Below are positions 9,220 through 17,961 of a stretch of DNA of 64,000 bases, piece after piece. Under the pieces are notes generated by a model. It was not told where the DNA came from. It did no database searches and worked only from the letters and a program-made list of their open reading frames with translations. Numbering within the stretch: the first letter of the stretch is position 1; every line of letters begins with the position of its first letter. A program made the translations under genes and the position numbers. Location of the stretch: positions 124,001 to 188,000 of the forward strand of contig JALONN010000012.1 in the NCBI GenBank assembly GCA_025454915.1. The letters run 5' to 3'. Origin of the DNA: Raineya sp. GTDB taxonomy: Bacteria > Bacteroidota > Bacteroidia > Cytophagales > Thermonemataceae.

Positions 9220-9736
9220 TGTTTCTATCGTCATAACCTAGTTTAAGGAGAGAGTCTTTTAATTCTTTTCGGGCTATATGAATTCTATTCTTCACTGTAC
9301 CAATGGGTATGGAAAGCCTTTCTGCTATTTCATGATATTTGAAACCTTTGTAGTACATCAAAAAAGGGCTTCTATAAGTATCTTCAAGATTTCCTAAGGC
9401 TGTTGAAATTTCTTGCAAAGCAAATGAAGAAGTAGCTCCATTTTCAGCAATGGTGTTTGTACTATTGATGAAGTGCAAATTTTCCGTAGTATCAATGAAT
9501 GTCTTACGTCTTACCATGCGTTGATAGTTGGTAATAAACGTATTTTTCATGATGGTGTAAAGCCATGCCTTCAGATTCGTTCCGTCTGCAAATTTTTCTT
9601 TATTCGTAAATGCTTTGAAAAGCGTTTCTTGTATAAGGTCATTGGCATCTTCTAAGTCTTTAGTAAGTCTCATAGCAAAAGGCTTTAAAGACTTTGATGC
9701 CCTTTCTAGTTGATAATTGAATTCAAGAGCTGTCAT
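9209..9736 (-). CDS. ECF-type RNA polymerase sigma factor
   Basis: An alternative sigma factor of the sigma-70 ECF class, 175 aa. Region 2 has AMRLTKDLEDANDLIQETLFKAFTN and LKAWLYTIMKNTFITNYQR. Region 4 has LSIPIGTVKNRIHIARKELKDSL, a helix-turn-helix that reads the -35 box. No anti-sigma factor gene is adjacent, so its signal is unknown. It has its own well-matched promoter (9761-9792). Confidence 0.93.
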   Translation of the reverse strand: MTALEFNYQLERASKSLKPFAMRLTKDLEDANDLIQETLFKAFTNKEKFADGTNLKAWLYTIMKNTFITNYQRMVRRKTFIDTTENLHFINSTNTIAENGATSSFALQEISTALGNLEDTYRSPFLMYYKGFKYHEIAERLSIPIGTVKNRIHIARKELKDSLLKLGYDDRNKKD

Positions 9737-9760
9737 ATGCGTAACTCGTTTTGTTTAATA

Positions 9761-9792
9761 CAAACTTATATAAAGTTAAACAAATCTCCAAA
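9761..9792 (-). promoter_or_regulatory. promoter of the ECF sigma factor gene
   Basis: On the minus strand: TTTG (9789-9792), 20-base spacer, TAAGTTTG (9761-9768). This is an exact match to the Bacteroidota consensus TTTG-N19/20-TAnnTTTG. The predicted leader before ATG 9736 is about 20 bases. Confidence 0.75.
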
Positions 9793-9882
9793 CTTTTGTT
9801 TAACTTTTTTTATTTTATGTGAAACAAAAGTTTATAATAATATTATTAATAATAGTAATACTATTTATGTATTGCAACATTA

Positions 9883-9913
9883 TTGCTTTTTTCCTAAAAA
9901 AGCAATAGCTTTG
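9883..9913 (+). promoter_or_regulatory. promoter of the trpG/pabA-like gene
   Basis: TTG (9883-9885), 20-base spacer, TAGCTTTG (9906-9913), an exact -7 match, 22 bases before ATG 9936. It is divergent from the sigma factor promoter in the same 199-base gap; nothing else is seen in this gap. Confidence 0.7.
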
Positions 9914-9935
9914 TGAAAAAATATCTTAAAAAAGT

Positions 9936-10502
9936 ATGAATTTACTCGTTTTAGACAATTACGATAGTTTCACTTATAATCTGGTGCATTTACTAAGAGA
10001 GGTTGGCTTCAATCCAGATGTGTTTAGAAATGATAAAATTACGTTGGAGGAGGTAAATCGCTATGATAAAATCTTGCTCTCGCCTGGTCCAAGTTTACCT
10101 AAAGATGCAGGTATTATGCCTGAAGTAATTCAAAAATATGCTTCCACAAAAAGTATTCTGGGTGTTTGTTTGGGACATCAAGCCATAGGAGAGGCATTTG
10201 GGGGCAGTTTATACAATTTGCCTGAAGTCCAACATGGTATTGCAACAGATACAATCATTACAGATACACAGGAGAAACTATTTCAAAAACTTCCACAACG
10301 CTTTAAAATAGGAAGATACCATTCGTGGGTGGTCGATAAAAAGTCTCTAGAAAATACAGATTTGCAGATTACAGCAGAAGATGAACAGGGTTTTGTAATG
10401 GCTCTGCGTCATAAAACATATGATGTTTGTGGAGTACAATTTCATCCTGAAAGCATTCTGACAGAATATGGTAAACAAATGATTCTAAATTGGTTAGGTT
10501 AA
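9936..10502 (+). CDS. trpG: anthranilate/aminodeoxychorismate synthase glutamine amidotransferase subunit
   Basis: A class I glutamine amidotransferase, 188 aa. It starts with LLVLDNYDSFTYNLVHLL, the signature of TrpG/PabA. The catalytic triad is C78 (GVCLGHQ), H170 and E172 (QFHPES). It supplies ammonia to chorismate for tryptophan and/or folate synthesis. The synthase subunit (trpE or pabB) is not nearby, so TrpG versus PabA cannot be decided; one protein often serves both. A haloacid-dehalogenase gene follows after 6 bases. Confidence 0.9.
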   Translation: MNLLVLDNYDSFTYNLVHLLREVGFNPDVFRNDKITLEEVNRYDKILLSPGPSLPKDAGIMPEVIQKYASTKSILGVCLGHQAIGEAFGGSLYNLPEVQHGIATDTIITDTQEKLFQKLPQRFKIGRYHSWVVDKKSLENTDLQITAEDEQGFVMALRHKTYDVCGVQFHPESILTEYGKQMILNWLG

Positions 10503-10508
10503 TACCTT

Positions 10509-11198
10509 ATGAGACAGTACCAACACATATTTTTTGATTTAGATCATACCCTCTGGGATTTTGAAAAAAACTCCAACGAAACATTAGTTGAGCTACACGA
10601 AGAACATTTAGAAGAAGAACAAGTGCCTATTCATCAGTTTCTTGAAACTTTTCATCGTATCAATGAACACTTATGGCATTTGCACGATACCTATCAGATT
10701 TCAAGTCAGGAGTTGAGAGAAAGTCGGTTTAAACTGATTTTCAAAGAGTTTGATTTGGAAAATGCTGATTTAATTTCAATTTTTGGAGAACGTTACCTAG
10801 CAAGAACACCCAAAAAACCTTATTTATTACCCAATGCAAAAGAAATTCTGGATTATTTACATCCTAAATATAAACTCCATATTATCACAAATGGCTTCCC
10901 AGAAATACAAAGGGTAAAAATGCAAAGTAGTGGAATATTAGATTATTTTGATGAAATAGTAACCTCAGCAGAGGCAGGTTGTAAAAAGCCTGAAACAGGA
11001 ATATTTACATATCTGATGGATAAATTACAGATTCAGGTAGAAGATTGTATCATGATAGGAGATAACCTGCTTACAGATATTTTAGGAGCTCAGAAAACAG
11101 GTATCGACACAGTGTTCTATAATCCTAAAAATATTGAGCATCAGGAACAGACGAATTATGAGATTAATTGTTTAGGAGAATTAAAATCTATTTTATAG
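10509..11198 (+). CDS. yjjG: YjjG-family HAD hydrolase (noncanonical pyrimidine nucleotidase type)
   Basis: A cytosolic HAD-superfamily phosphatase, 229 aa. Motif I is FFDLDHTLWDFEKNS (nucleophile Asp), motif II is IITNGFPEIQ, the motif III Lys is in GCKKPETGIF, and motif IV is MIGDNLLTDILGAQ. The DHTLWDFEKN opening and the large helical cap match YjjG, which dephosphorylates noncanonical pyrimidine and some normal nucleoside monophosphates. It is in an operon with the amidotransferase gene. The exact substrate is inferred from the family. Confidence 0.85.
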   Translation: MRQYQHIFFDLDHTLWDFEKNSNETLVELHEEHLEEEQVPIHQFLETFHRINEHLWHLHDTYQISSQELRESRFKLIFKEFDLENADLISIFGERYLARTPKKPYLLPNAKEILDYLHPKYKLHIITNGFPEIQRVKMQSSGILDYFDEIVTSAEAGCKKPETGIFTYLMDKLQIQVEDCIMIGDNLLTDILGAQKTGIDTVFYNPKNIEHQEQTNYEINCLGELKSIL

Positions 11199-11229
11199 AT
11201 TAGCATACTAATCTTAATCTCAAATATTT

Positions 11230-11925
11230 ATGAAAAAATTATCTGTTTTAGTTTTCTTTTACTTCATCTGTATTTCTAACAACCTATGGGCTCAAAAAGG
11301 TGATTGTAATGGCTATTTCGCTTATAAAGCTGGTACAAAACTAGAAATGACAGTTTACAACAAAAAGGATAAGCCTACGACTATTCTCAAATATGAGGTG
11401 TTAAAAAATACATCTACTGCTGATGGTGCTGATATTGTTTATAACAATGAAAGTTATGATGCCAAAAACAGGCTCATTAATAAATCGGAGTTTACAGCAA
11501 AATGCCAGGGAACACAATTTCAAACAGAAGTTCGTAATTTGAGTTCGGAGATGATGCCTCAATCTGCTGATATTCAGGTGAATATTACAGGAGATAAACT
11601 GATTTACCCTCATAAACTCTCAGCAGGGCAGGCTCTTCCCAATGCAAATGTTGATATAAAATCAACGATGCAAGGCATGACCATCTCGTCTGTAAATACA
11701 CAAATCACCAATCGCAAAGTGGAAGGCTTTGAAACAGTAGAAACACCTGCAGGTAAATTTGAGTGTGTCAAAATTTCTTACAGCTATTACAGTAAACTCA
11801 CTTTGGGAAAAATAGAAGGAACAGCTGTAGAGTATTTAGCAAAAGGTGTTGGAATGGTAAAGTCTGAATCATTCGATAAAAAAGGACAGAAAATTTCAAC
11901 TCAATTACTTACAAAACTCAATTAA
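11230..11925 (+). CDS. secreted DUF3108-like protein
   Basis: A 231-aa exported protein with a signal peptide ending at NNLWAQ. The body is all-beta. The C-terminal part, VETPAGKFECVKISYSYYSK.. with VEYLAKGVGMVKSESFDKKGQ, is the pattern of DUF3108/TapB-like envelope proteins, where the protein tracks a PAGxFxCxK motif. Function is not known. A terminator follows at 11946-11988. Confidence 0.75.
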   Translation: MKKLSVLVFFYFICISNNLWAQKGDCNGYFAYKAGTKLEMTVYNKKDKPTTILKYEVLKNTSTADGADIVYNNESYDAKNRLINKSEFTAKCQGTQFQTEVRNLSSEMMPQSADIQVNITGDKLIYPHKLSAGQALPNANVDIKSTMQGMTISSVNTQITNRKVEGFETVETPAGKFECVKISYSYYSKLTLGKIEGTAVEYLAKGVGMVKSESFDKKGQKISTQLLTKLN

Positions 11926-11945
11926 AGATTTATACTAAATATGGT

Positions 11946-11988
11946 AAAGAGTTTGGATAAGTAGGATTATTCAAACTCTTTTATTTTT
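11946..11988 (+). terminator. intrinsic terminator
   Basis: A 15-bp stem AAAGAGTTTGGATAA / TTATTCAAACTCTTT with one G-T pair and a 6-base loop, followed by a T-rich tract (TTATTTTTT). It ends just before the phosphatase ATG at 11996. Confidence 0.8.
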
Positions 11989-11995
11989 TAGAACT

Positions 11996-12646
11996 ATGAT
12001 AGGAAAATTTATAACTAAAGAAAACTGTGAACGGAGGTTTGCAATTGCTGATATTCATGGTTGTTTAGCTACTTTTAAAAATCTGATAAACAGAATTAAA
12101 CTAACTAATAAAGACCAATTATTTTTATTAGGGGATTATGTCAATAGAGGTCCAGATAGTAAAGGAGTGATGAATTACATCATGAGATTACAACAAATAG
12201 GATTACAAATTTATCCGATTCGGGGAAATCATGAGCAAATATTATTGGATAGCAGAGGTACAAAAATAGCAGAACCCTATTATTCATTTTTAAATAGCTT
12301 ACCTTATTATTATGAAACAGAAGACTATTTCTTTGTTCATGCTTCTATTGATTTTGATAGCCCTGAACCTCTGCAAGATACAGAAGCCATGCTTTGGAAA
12401 CGTTATTCAAAGCCCAATGTAGAATTCTTAAATGGGAGAAAAATTGTTCATGGACATACAATTCATACAATAGATCAAATTAAAGAAGCGATAGAGCATA
12501 ATTTTCCTGTTATCCCGTTAGATAATGGTTGTTATAAAGGTTTAAGAAAGGTATTAGAAGATTTTGGAAGTCTCTGTGCCTTAAATTTAGATACAATGGA
12601 ACTTATAATTCAGAAAAATATAGATGAACCCAGACCAAAAGATTAA
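11996..12646 (+). CDS. PPP-family serine/threonine phosphatase or ApaH-like metallophosphoesterase
   Basis: A 216-aa calcineurin-like phosphoesterase. The metal-binding motifs are in order: ADIHGC (D19, H21), GDYVNRGPDS (D47, with R51), RGNHE near residue 80, and VHGHTIH near residue 155. The GDxVxRG and GNHE spacing is that of bacterial PPP phosphatases such as PrpA and of ApaH diadenosine tetraphosphatase. Which activity it has cannot be read from the sequence. Its end overlaps the next gene by 23 bases. Confidence 0.88.
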   Translation: MIGKFITKENCERRFAIADIHGCLATFKNLINRIKLTNKDQLFLLGDYVNRGPDSKGVMNYIMRLQQIGLQIYPIRGNHEQILLDSRGTKIAEPYYSFLNSLPYYYETEDYFFVHASIDFDSPEPLQDTEAMLWKRYSKPNVEFLNGRKIVHGHTIHTIDQIKEAIEHNFPVIPLDNGCYKGLRKVLEDFGSLCALNLDTMELIIQKNIDEPRPKD

Positions 12647-13394
12647 TCAGATTCTTTCTGAAGCAAAAAAACTAAAAAAAGAAGAAGAAGAAAGAATAGA
12701 AAAAGAAAAAAACAAGTCTTTGAAGAAACCCAAAGAAATACCTAAAACACCTCCCAATGATGAAACATGGAGGGTATATAAAGCCTTGTTTAGTAGAATT
12801 GTAGGTCTTTTATGGTTATTACCATTGGCTCTGATACCAGTTGTATATATAATGTATGAAAATGAAACAAATAAATTTATAACCTATCTAACTGTTATAA
12901 TTGCCATTCCTCTCATAAGATGGATATATCTGATGATAATACTACATAGAGGATACTCTGCTTTTAGAAAATGGAGAGGACAACTGCCTTTTGAACTGAT
13001 AGGTTGGGAAAATATAGTAGATAGCAAGTATTTTGATAATACATTGTACTGGAGATTAAACGCTTGTGTAAGAATAGAGTTTCAAACAAAAGATTTGTTT
13101 AATGAGAAATTGCTGACAGATATGCTATTTCTATTGTGTAAAAAAATGGATAAATGCTTTTATACACCTGAGTTTGCAATATCTGGTTTTGCTTCTGACC
13201 CCAGAAAACACTGGGAAGTTCAAGGTAATCTTATCAAAGGTAGTTTAAATAATCAAGTGGTATTTGAAATTTACAAGTTTCTATCTCAAGAACTAGCATT
13301 ATTAGCATCTGAATATCAAAATGTTCAAAGAGTAATTTTAGAGGCTAGTCAGGAAGAATATAAAATAGAACCTGAACGAGTAAGTAGCGATTAA
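12624..13394 (+). CDS. membrane protein of unknown function
   Basis: A 256-aa protein. It opens with a highly charged coiled-coil segment (KKLKKEEEERIEKEKNKSLKKP) followed by two membrane helices (IVGLLWLLPLALIPVVYIMY and FITYLTVIIAIPLIRWIYLMIIL). A roughly 140-residue soluble domain (FELIGWENIVDSKYFDN... FAISGFASDPRKHWEVQG) faces one side. The family is not recognised. It is translationally coupled to the phosphatase gene by overlap. Confidence 0.75.
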   Translation: MNPDQKINQILSEAKKLKKEEEERIEKEKNKSLKKPKEIPKTPPNDETWRVYKALFSRIVGLLWLLPLALIPVVYIMYENETNKFITYLTVIIAIPLIRWIYLMIILHRGYSAFRKWRGQLPFELIGWENIVDSKYFDNTLYWRLNACVRIEFQTKDLFNEKLLTDMLFLLCKKMDKCFYTPEFAISGFASDPRKHWEVQGNLIKGSLNNQVVFEIYKFLSQELALLASEYQNVQRVILEASQEEYKIEPERVSSD

Positions 13395-13424
13395 AAAAGG
13401 CTGGTATTAAATACCAGCCTTTTT
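13394..13424. terminator. bidirectional intrinsic terminator
   Basis: A 14-bp perfect stem AAAAAGGCTGGTAT / ATACCAGCCTTTTT with loop TAA, with T runs on both strands. It sits between the convergent genes ending at 13394 and 13427. Confidence 0.93.
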
Positions 13425-13426
13425 TA

Positions 13427-16057
13427 TTATTGTTTGAAGAATTTAGCAATTCGTTTGCCTGTTGGACTAACGCTATGAATGATATACATACCTTGTGCTA
13501 ATTTTTGTAACTCCAAGGTAATTCTTTCATCAACTACTTGCTGATTCTTATATCTTAGAACTTCTTGTCCTGAAGTATTATAAATAATAATATCAGAATT
13601 TTCAGGAACGCTTAACTCTTTATCTTTTTCAAAAGAAATTACTAACTCATTTTCTGTAACTGTAGGATTAATACTTAAAACAGGTAATTCGTTGCTACCT
13701 TTAGGGTCAGGAAGTTTAACTTTTTGAATACAACTAATACCATCTAAATCAAAACCATCAGCTAATTTATTAAATGCTTGAGATTCTTTTAAAGACCTGT
13801 CTACAACCTTAATATATTTTACGAAAGGTAAATTAGCAGAACTAATATCAAAACGAGCTCCAAGTTGGTCATTTACAGAATTAGAGTTTTGAGGTCTTTG
13901 TTTGTCAGGCTGAGTCAGTCCCAAACTAAACCAATTTACACCATCCTTAGATACATATATTTCAGCAACTTCAGGATATTGTCTAAATGTTGGATTATTA
14001 TAACTTGTCTCTAAAATCTCAAAGTCATAACCAGTTTGGTCTAATAATCTGCAACTTAATTGTAAAACAATTTCTCCTCCAAAGCCTAAAGATACAAAAT
14101 TTGCATCAGGAACTAATTTATTGATATCGTCTGAAGCCTGTGGGAATCCTAATGCTTTGGTTGCATCACTTGAGTTTGCATCAACATTAGAACCATCTTT
14201 TGTTTTGCCTTGTGAAAAAGAAATCACATTATTGGCTGTTACACAAACCAACTCTGAGCAAAAAGGAGTATTATCTGGGCATAAAACAATGCTATGTAAT
14301 AAGTAGTCACTATCATCTGCAGGAACATTTTCTACTCTGTTTGCAGTAGTGTAAGGCATAGCATTGAATTCCAAGATTTGAAATTCTTGTTGAGTATTGA
14401 TTTCAAATGTAAAATTACCTGCACAAGTTCCACAATAAGGCTCTACACCTGTAAAACTACCTCTTCCTACTTCTGTGAGCCCTGTCAATGTTGATTTGTA
14501 GGCAATCCATGTACCTCTTTCTGAATTGTTACTACCTTCTCTACCATAAAAACGAGATACGGTAACTTTAGCAGAACTGAACATTCCTCCTAAATTAACT
14601 CTGACAGCCTCAGACTTATTTTCACTTGCAATATAATTGATTTCATGAAAACGACTTCTATCACCATTTTCATTCACAGGACCTGGTACGCCAACACCAC
14701 CACTATTAGCTACACCTTGCCAGTCATTTCTAAAAGAAGCTGCAGTTGCAGGGGTAAAATGAACACTATTGAGTTGTTTTACAGAAATATTTGCTTTAGA
14801 CCAGTCTTGATTTGCACCTCCTAAAGTATTTTCGCAAACTGCAATAGGTTTACAAATTGCAGTTATTTTACGAACCAAATAATCACTGTCATCTGCTAAT
14901 CTTCTTGCTTGAGCTGTTTGATAAGCTCCTGCTGAAAATTCTAAATAACGGAATGGGCGTGAAGTGAAAATTTTCAAATCATAATGACCTGGATTTGAGC
15001 TACTCCATTGAGCTGTTGCTTGGAAAAAGCCAGCACCCACTTCTTGGAAGTTTTCATCTAAAGCTCTCCAAGAACCAACTTCTACTTTGGTTGTATGTTC
15101 ATAATTGTAGAACTTAGAAAGTAATACATCAGCAGCATTGATACCATTGTTGATGCTACCTGCTCCAAAATCTACTCTTAAAACTTCTGTATCGTTCAAT
15201 TCTCTATAGTAATTAATCTCTTCTGCGTATGCAGTATTGGTCTCAGATTCTGCTGGACTTTTCACTCCTAATCCACCACTATTAGGACCACCCCAACCCA
15301 AACTTACATTAAAATTTACATTTGTATTGGAAAATACAGTTGAACCTAAAGGCTTAGCTGATAAAGCTACACTTGTCCAACTTTGAGGTTTTTGATCTCC
15401 ACCTACTGTTTGCCCACAATTTACGTTTGCTATACAAATAGGTGTAAGTTCTTTTAAGAAAAAGTCACTTGCATCAGTAATGGTAGCTCTCTGATTGCCA
15501 TATTCTAATGCTGAAAATTCTAAATAATAAAAAGGAACAGATGTTCTGATTTCTATGGCTAAATGTCCAGGGTTGTTATTACCCAAGTTTTGAGTAGATG
15601 CAAAATTGCCAAAAGAAACTTCTTGTAAATTAGCATCTAAAGCTCTCCATGAGCCTTTTTCTACTTTACCATACTCTCTATATAAATGAGAAAGCAATAC
15701 ATTGGCTCCATAAAAGCCACCTTGACGACAAAACTTTACTCTTAAAACTTCTGTGCCTACACCAGGAACAAAATTAATTTGTTTGAAACGAGCATCAGAG
15801 CCAACAGGTCCTGAAACACCTACACCAGGTGATAAAACACTGTTTCCTGTGTATAAAACTTTTTGAGAAGAAAAAGCTGTATCTGTGAGTCCTTTTGCAG
15901 TAAGCTCTATATTTGACCAAGAACTTGCAAAACCATCACCACCAGTTTTTTGATTACAATCTAAACAAGATTGAGCTTGCAAAGCTGAAAAAGCTGCTAA
16001 ACTCAGAAAAGAAACTGAAAAGAGCTTCTTACGAAGCGAGATAGAAAAAGGTTGCAT
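13427..16057 (-). CDS. large secreted protein with three tandem repeats and type IX sorting domain
   Basis: An 876-aa extracellular or surface protein. The start is MQPFSISLRKKLF at 16057; the open frame runs further up to 16258 but has no signal-like start. A signal peptide ends at SALQAQ. Three tandem units of about 185-200 aa follow, each beginning with a Cys and GG (CNQKTGGD, CGQTVGGD, CENTLGGA). Each contains VLRVxF, SWRALD or WIAYK, and a closing LEFxAxxY..DDSDY. Next is a carbohydrate-binding-like domain (VCVTANNVISFSQGKTKDGS.. VAEIYVSKDGVNW). Last is a type A T9SS sorting domain (IIIYNTSGQEVLRY ... GMYIIHSVSPTGKRIAKFFKQ). The ligand is unknown. It has its own promoter at 16083-16113. 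Confidence 0.85.
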   Translation of the reverse strand: MQPFSISLRKKLFSVSFLSLAAFSALQAQSCLDCNQKTGGDGFASSWSNIELTAKGLTDTAFSSQKVLYTGNSVLSPGVGVSGPVGSDARFKQINFVPGVGTEVLRVKFCRQGGFYGANVLLSHLYREYGKVEKGSWRALDANLQEVSFGNFASTQNLGNNNPGHLAIEIRTSVPFYYLEFSALEYGNQRATITDASDFFLKELTPICIANVNCGQTVGGDQKPQSWTSVALSAKPLGSTVFSNTNVNFNVSLGWGGPNSGGLGVKSPAESETNTAYAEEINYYRELNDTEVLRVDFGAGSINNGINAADVLLSKFYNYEHTTKVEVGSWRALDENFQEVGAGFFQATAQWSSSNPGHYDLKIFTSRPFRYLEFSAGAYQTAQARRLADDSDYLVRKITAICKPIAVCENTLGGANQDWSKANISVKQLNSVHFTPATAASFRNDWQGVANSGGVGVPGPVNENGDRSRFHEINYIASENKSEAVRVNLGGMFSSAKVTVSRFYGREGSNNSERGTWIAYKSTLTGLTEVGRGSFTGVEPYCGTCAGNFTFEINTQQEFQILEFNAMPYTTANRVENVPADDSDYLLHSIVLCPDNTPFCSELVCVTANNVISFSQGKTKDGSNVDANSSDATKALGFPQASDDINKLVPDANFVSLGFGGEIVLQLSCRLLDQTGYDFEILETSYNNPTFRQYPEVAEIYVSKDGVNWFSLGLTQPDKQRPQNSNSVNDQLGARFDISSANLPFVKYIKVVDRSLKESQAFNKLADGFDLDGISCIQKVKLPDPKGSNELPVLSINPTVTENELVISFEKDKELSVPENSDIIIYNTSGQEVLRYKNQQVVDERITLELQKLAQGMYIIHSVSPTGKRIAKFFKQ

Positions 16058-16082
16058 AGGTAATATTTCAATGATGATGGTA

Positions 16083-16113
16083 CAAATGTAAGAAAAAAAA
16101 AGAAATTGCACAA
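16083..16113 (-). promoter_or_regulatory. promoter of the three-repeat secreted protein gene
   Basis: On the minus strand: TTG (16111-16113), 20-base spacer, TACATTTG (16083-16090). The -7 element fits exactly. It is 26 bases upstream of ATG 16057, which supports the shorter start. Confidence 0.7.
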
Positions 16114-16200
16114 TTTTATTGAAGAGTTTTTGCTTGTTAAGTTTTAATTTTTCAAAGATTTTTAGTTTATTTGATAGTATTAGATACAAAACCAAAAAAT

Positions 16201-17442
16201 ATGATAAAAAAACTACTTTTACTTTTTTTCTTTCTTTTAACACAGCAATCTTTTTCACAAGGTTTTGATTTTAAAGACCATAAAAAAAAGTATGCCCGTA
16301 TTCCATTTAAGCTTTATAATAATCTTATAATTGTGCCTGTATTGCTGAATAAAAACGCTGATACACTGAACTTTATATTGGATACAGGGGTTGGGTACAC
16401 AATGATTACGGATAGCACATTTGTGGATAAACTGCAAATTCCACCTCATACTCGTAAGGTGGGTGTAAAAGGAGGAGGTATAGGGGAAGTTGTCTACACC
16501 TATATCATCAGCTCACAACAACTAGAATTAAAAGATTTTATTGCTAAAAATCTTACAATTTTAGTGACTTCCAAGTCTTTAGAATATATTTCTCAATACG
16601 CAGGTATCAAAATACATGGTATTGTAGGCTACGATTTCTTCAGGAAGTTAGTAGTTAAAATTAACTATCAGAAAAAAGAACTGGAGGTTTACAATAATCA
16701 TTATTTTGAAAAAAAAATAGTCAAAAAAAACCAGACTAACAATATTTTGAAGCTCCAAATTCAGAAACAAAAACCTTATTTTTTTGCAAAAGTAATCAAT
16801 GATAAAGATGACTCAATAAACGTGAAATTGCTGTTGGACACAGGAGCAGGGCATTCTCTTTCTCTTGACAAAGAATCGAAAAAAGGGATAACATTGCCTT
16901 CTAAAACAATAGAAAACTATTTAGGTCTGGCAATCAATGGTTTGATAGAAGGTAAAATGGGAAGAATAAAAGGCTTAGGAATAGGAAAATATTATTGGAA
17001 AGATGTATTGTGCTCTTTTCCTGATAGTTTACTGATTTTGCACAGAACAGAAAATGTTGATAAACAAGGAAGTATAGGTATAGGACTTTTAGAAAGATTT
17101 GCTATCATATTAGATTATAGCAATGAAAGATTCATTTTAGAGCCTAATATCAAACTCAACAAAAAGTTTGATATTGGTTTTTCAGGTGTAGATGTTGTGG
17201 CAAGTCCAAAAAACTTTGAAATATATTTAGTATCCAATATCCATCCTCTTTCACCAGCCTATGTATCAGGTTTACAGATAGGAGATGAACTTTTTGCAAT
17301 TAATAATCAGGTACTTACAAATCTGACTATCAGTCAGGTATATGAACTCTTAGATGGTGTTGAAAATAAGGTCTTAAATTTGCTTATCAAAAGACAAGGG
17401 AGTTTACAAGTCATCACGTTTAAAACAAAAAAACTCATCTAA
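16201..17442 (+). CDS. retropepsin-like aspartic protease with PDZ domain
   Basis: A 413-aa exported protein. The signal peptide is MIKKLLLLFFFLLTQQSFSQ; ATG 16201 is chosen over an earlier in-frame ATG at 16171 for this reason. Two aspartic-protease motifs occur, ILDTGVGYTMI (D61) and LLDTGAGHSLS (D213), so the protein carries its own pair of catalytic aspartates. A C-terminal PDZ domain (PLSPAYVSGLQIGDELFAINN) follows at about 345-410. This layout is common in Bacteroidota periplasmic proteins of unproven substrate. A protease function is inferred from the motifs. Confidence 0.85.
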   Translation: MIKKLLLLFFFLLTQQSFSQGFDFKDHKKKYARIPFKLYNNLIIVPVLLNKNADTLNFILDTGVGYTMITDSTFVDKLQIPPHTRKVGVKGGGIGEVVYTYIISSQQLELKDFIAKNLTILVTSKSLEYISQYAGIKIHGIVGYDFFRKLVVKINYQKKELEVYNNHYFEKKIVKKNQTNNILKLQIQKQKPYFFAKVINDKDDSINVKLLLDTGAGHSLSLDKESKKGITLPSKTIENYLGLAINGLIEGKMGRIKGLGIGKYYWKDVLCSFPDSLLILHRTENVDKQGSIGIGLLERFAIILDYSNERFILEPNIKLNKKFDIGFSGVDVVASPKNFEIYLVSNIHPLSPAYVSGLQIGDELFAINNQVLTNLTISQVYELLDGVENKVLNLLIKRQGSLQVITFKTKKLI

Positions 17443-17487
17443 TATTTGGTCTTTTTGATGTAAGAAAAAATGTTTTTTTTTATTTTT

Positions 17488-17937
17488 ATGAAAAAGAAAA
17501 TTTTAATACTGTGTGCTTTTTTTACAATACTTTTTTTTATAGGTTCTCAACTCATGGGATTTGGACAGAAATTAGATGCAAAAGTGATTAAAAAAGAAGA
17601 ACTATTGGAACAAAAACTCAAAATGAAAGGCTTAAAAGTTGATTTTATACGTATCTCTGGAAAAAGAAGTAAATGGTTTAATGAATTGCTTTCACTTTCT
17701 ACAAAAAACAGTTTACATCTTTCAGGAAAAGCAATTGATATTTTAGTCGGTGATATTAACGGAGATAAGAAACAAGATGAGACAGATATAAAACTGGTTG
17801 TAGCTTGTTTAGAAGAAATTGAAAAAGAACATCCAACATTGGTTGGTGGTATAGGTACATACTTAAATCAAGGAGCTTGGTCTAGGAAAATGGTGCATTT
17901 TGATGTTCGAGGTTATAAAGCAAGATGGAATAAATAA
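17488..17937 (+). CDS. M15-type (DUF882-like) cell wall peptidase
   Basis: A 149-aa exported protein starting MKKKILILCAFFTILFF. The metal-binding pattern of M15A/DUF882 peptidases is visible: LHLSGKAIDI (His and Asp) and VHFDVRGYKARW (HxD). It contains a calcium-loop-like DINGDKKQDETD insert. The family cleaves peptidoglycan cross-links or side chains. It is short for the family but has all visible ligands. It lies 45 bases after the aspartic protease gene and ends in a terminator stem. Confidence 0.75.
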   Translation: MKKKILILCAFFTILFFIGSQLMGFGQKLDAKVIKKEELLEQKLKMKGLKVDFIRISGKRSKWFNELLSLSTKNSLHLSGKAIDILVGDINGDKKQDETDIKLVVACLEEIEKEHPTLVGGIGTYLNQGAWSRKMVHFDVRGYKARWNK

Positions 17938-17961
17938 AGCCTCTTGAAAGAGGCTTTATTT
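17932..17961. terminator. bidirectional terminator shared by convergent genes
   Basis: A perfect inverted repeat AAATAAAGCCTCTT / AAGAGGCTTTATTT. The stop codons of both neighbours (TAA ending 17937 and the minus-strand stop at 17960) lie inside the arms. Confidence 0.9.

Noticed and set aside
13427..16258. Longer start for the three-repeat secreted protein (16258)
   Set aside because: The extension would cover the promoter and the start of the divergent protease gene. The Met at 16057 begins a clean signal peptide.
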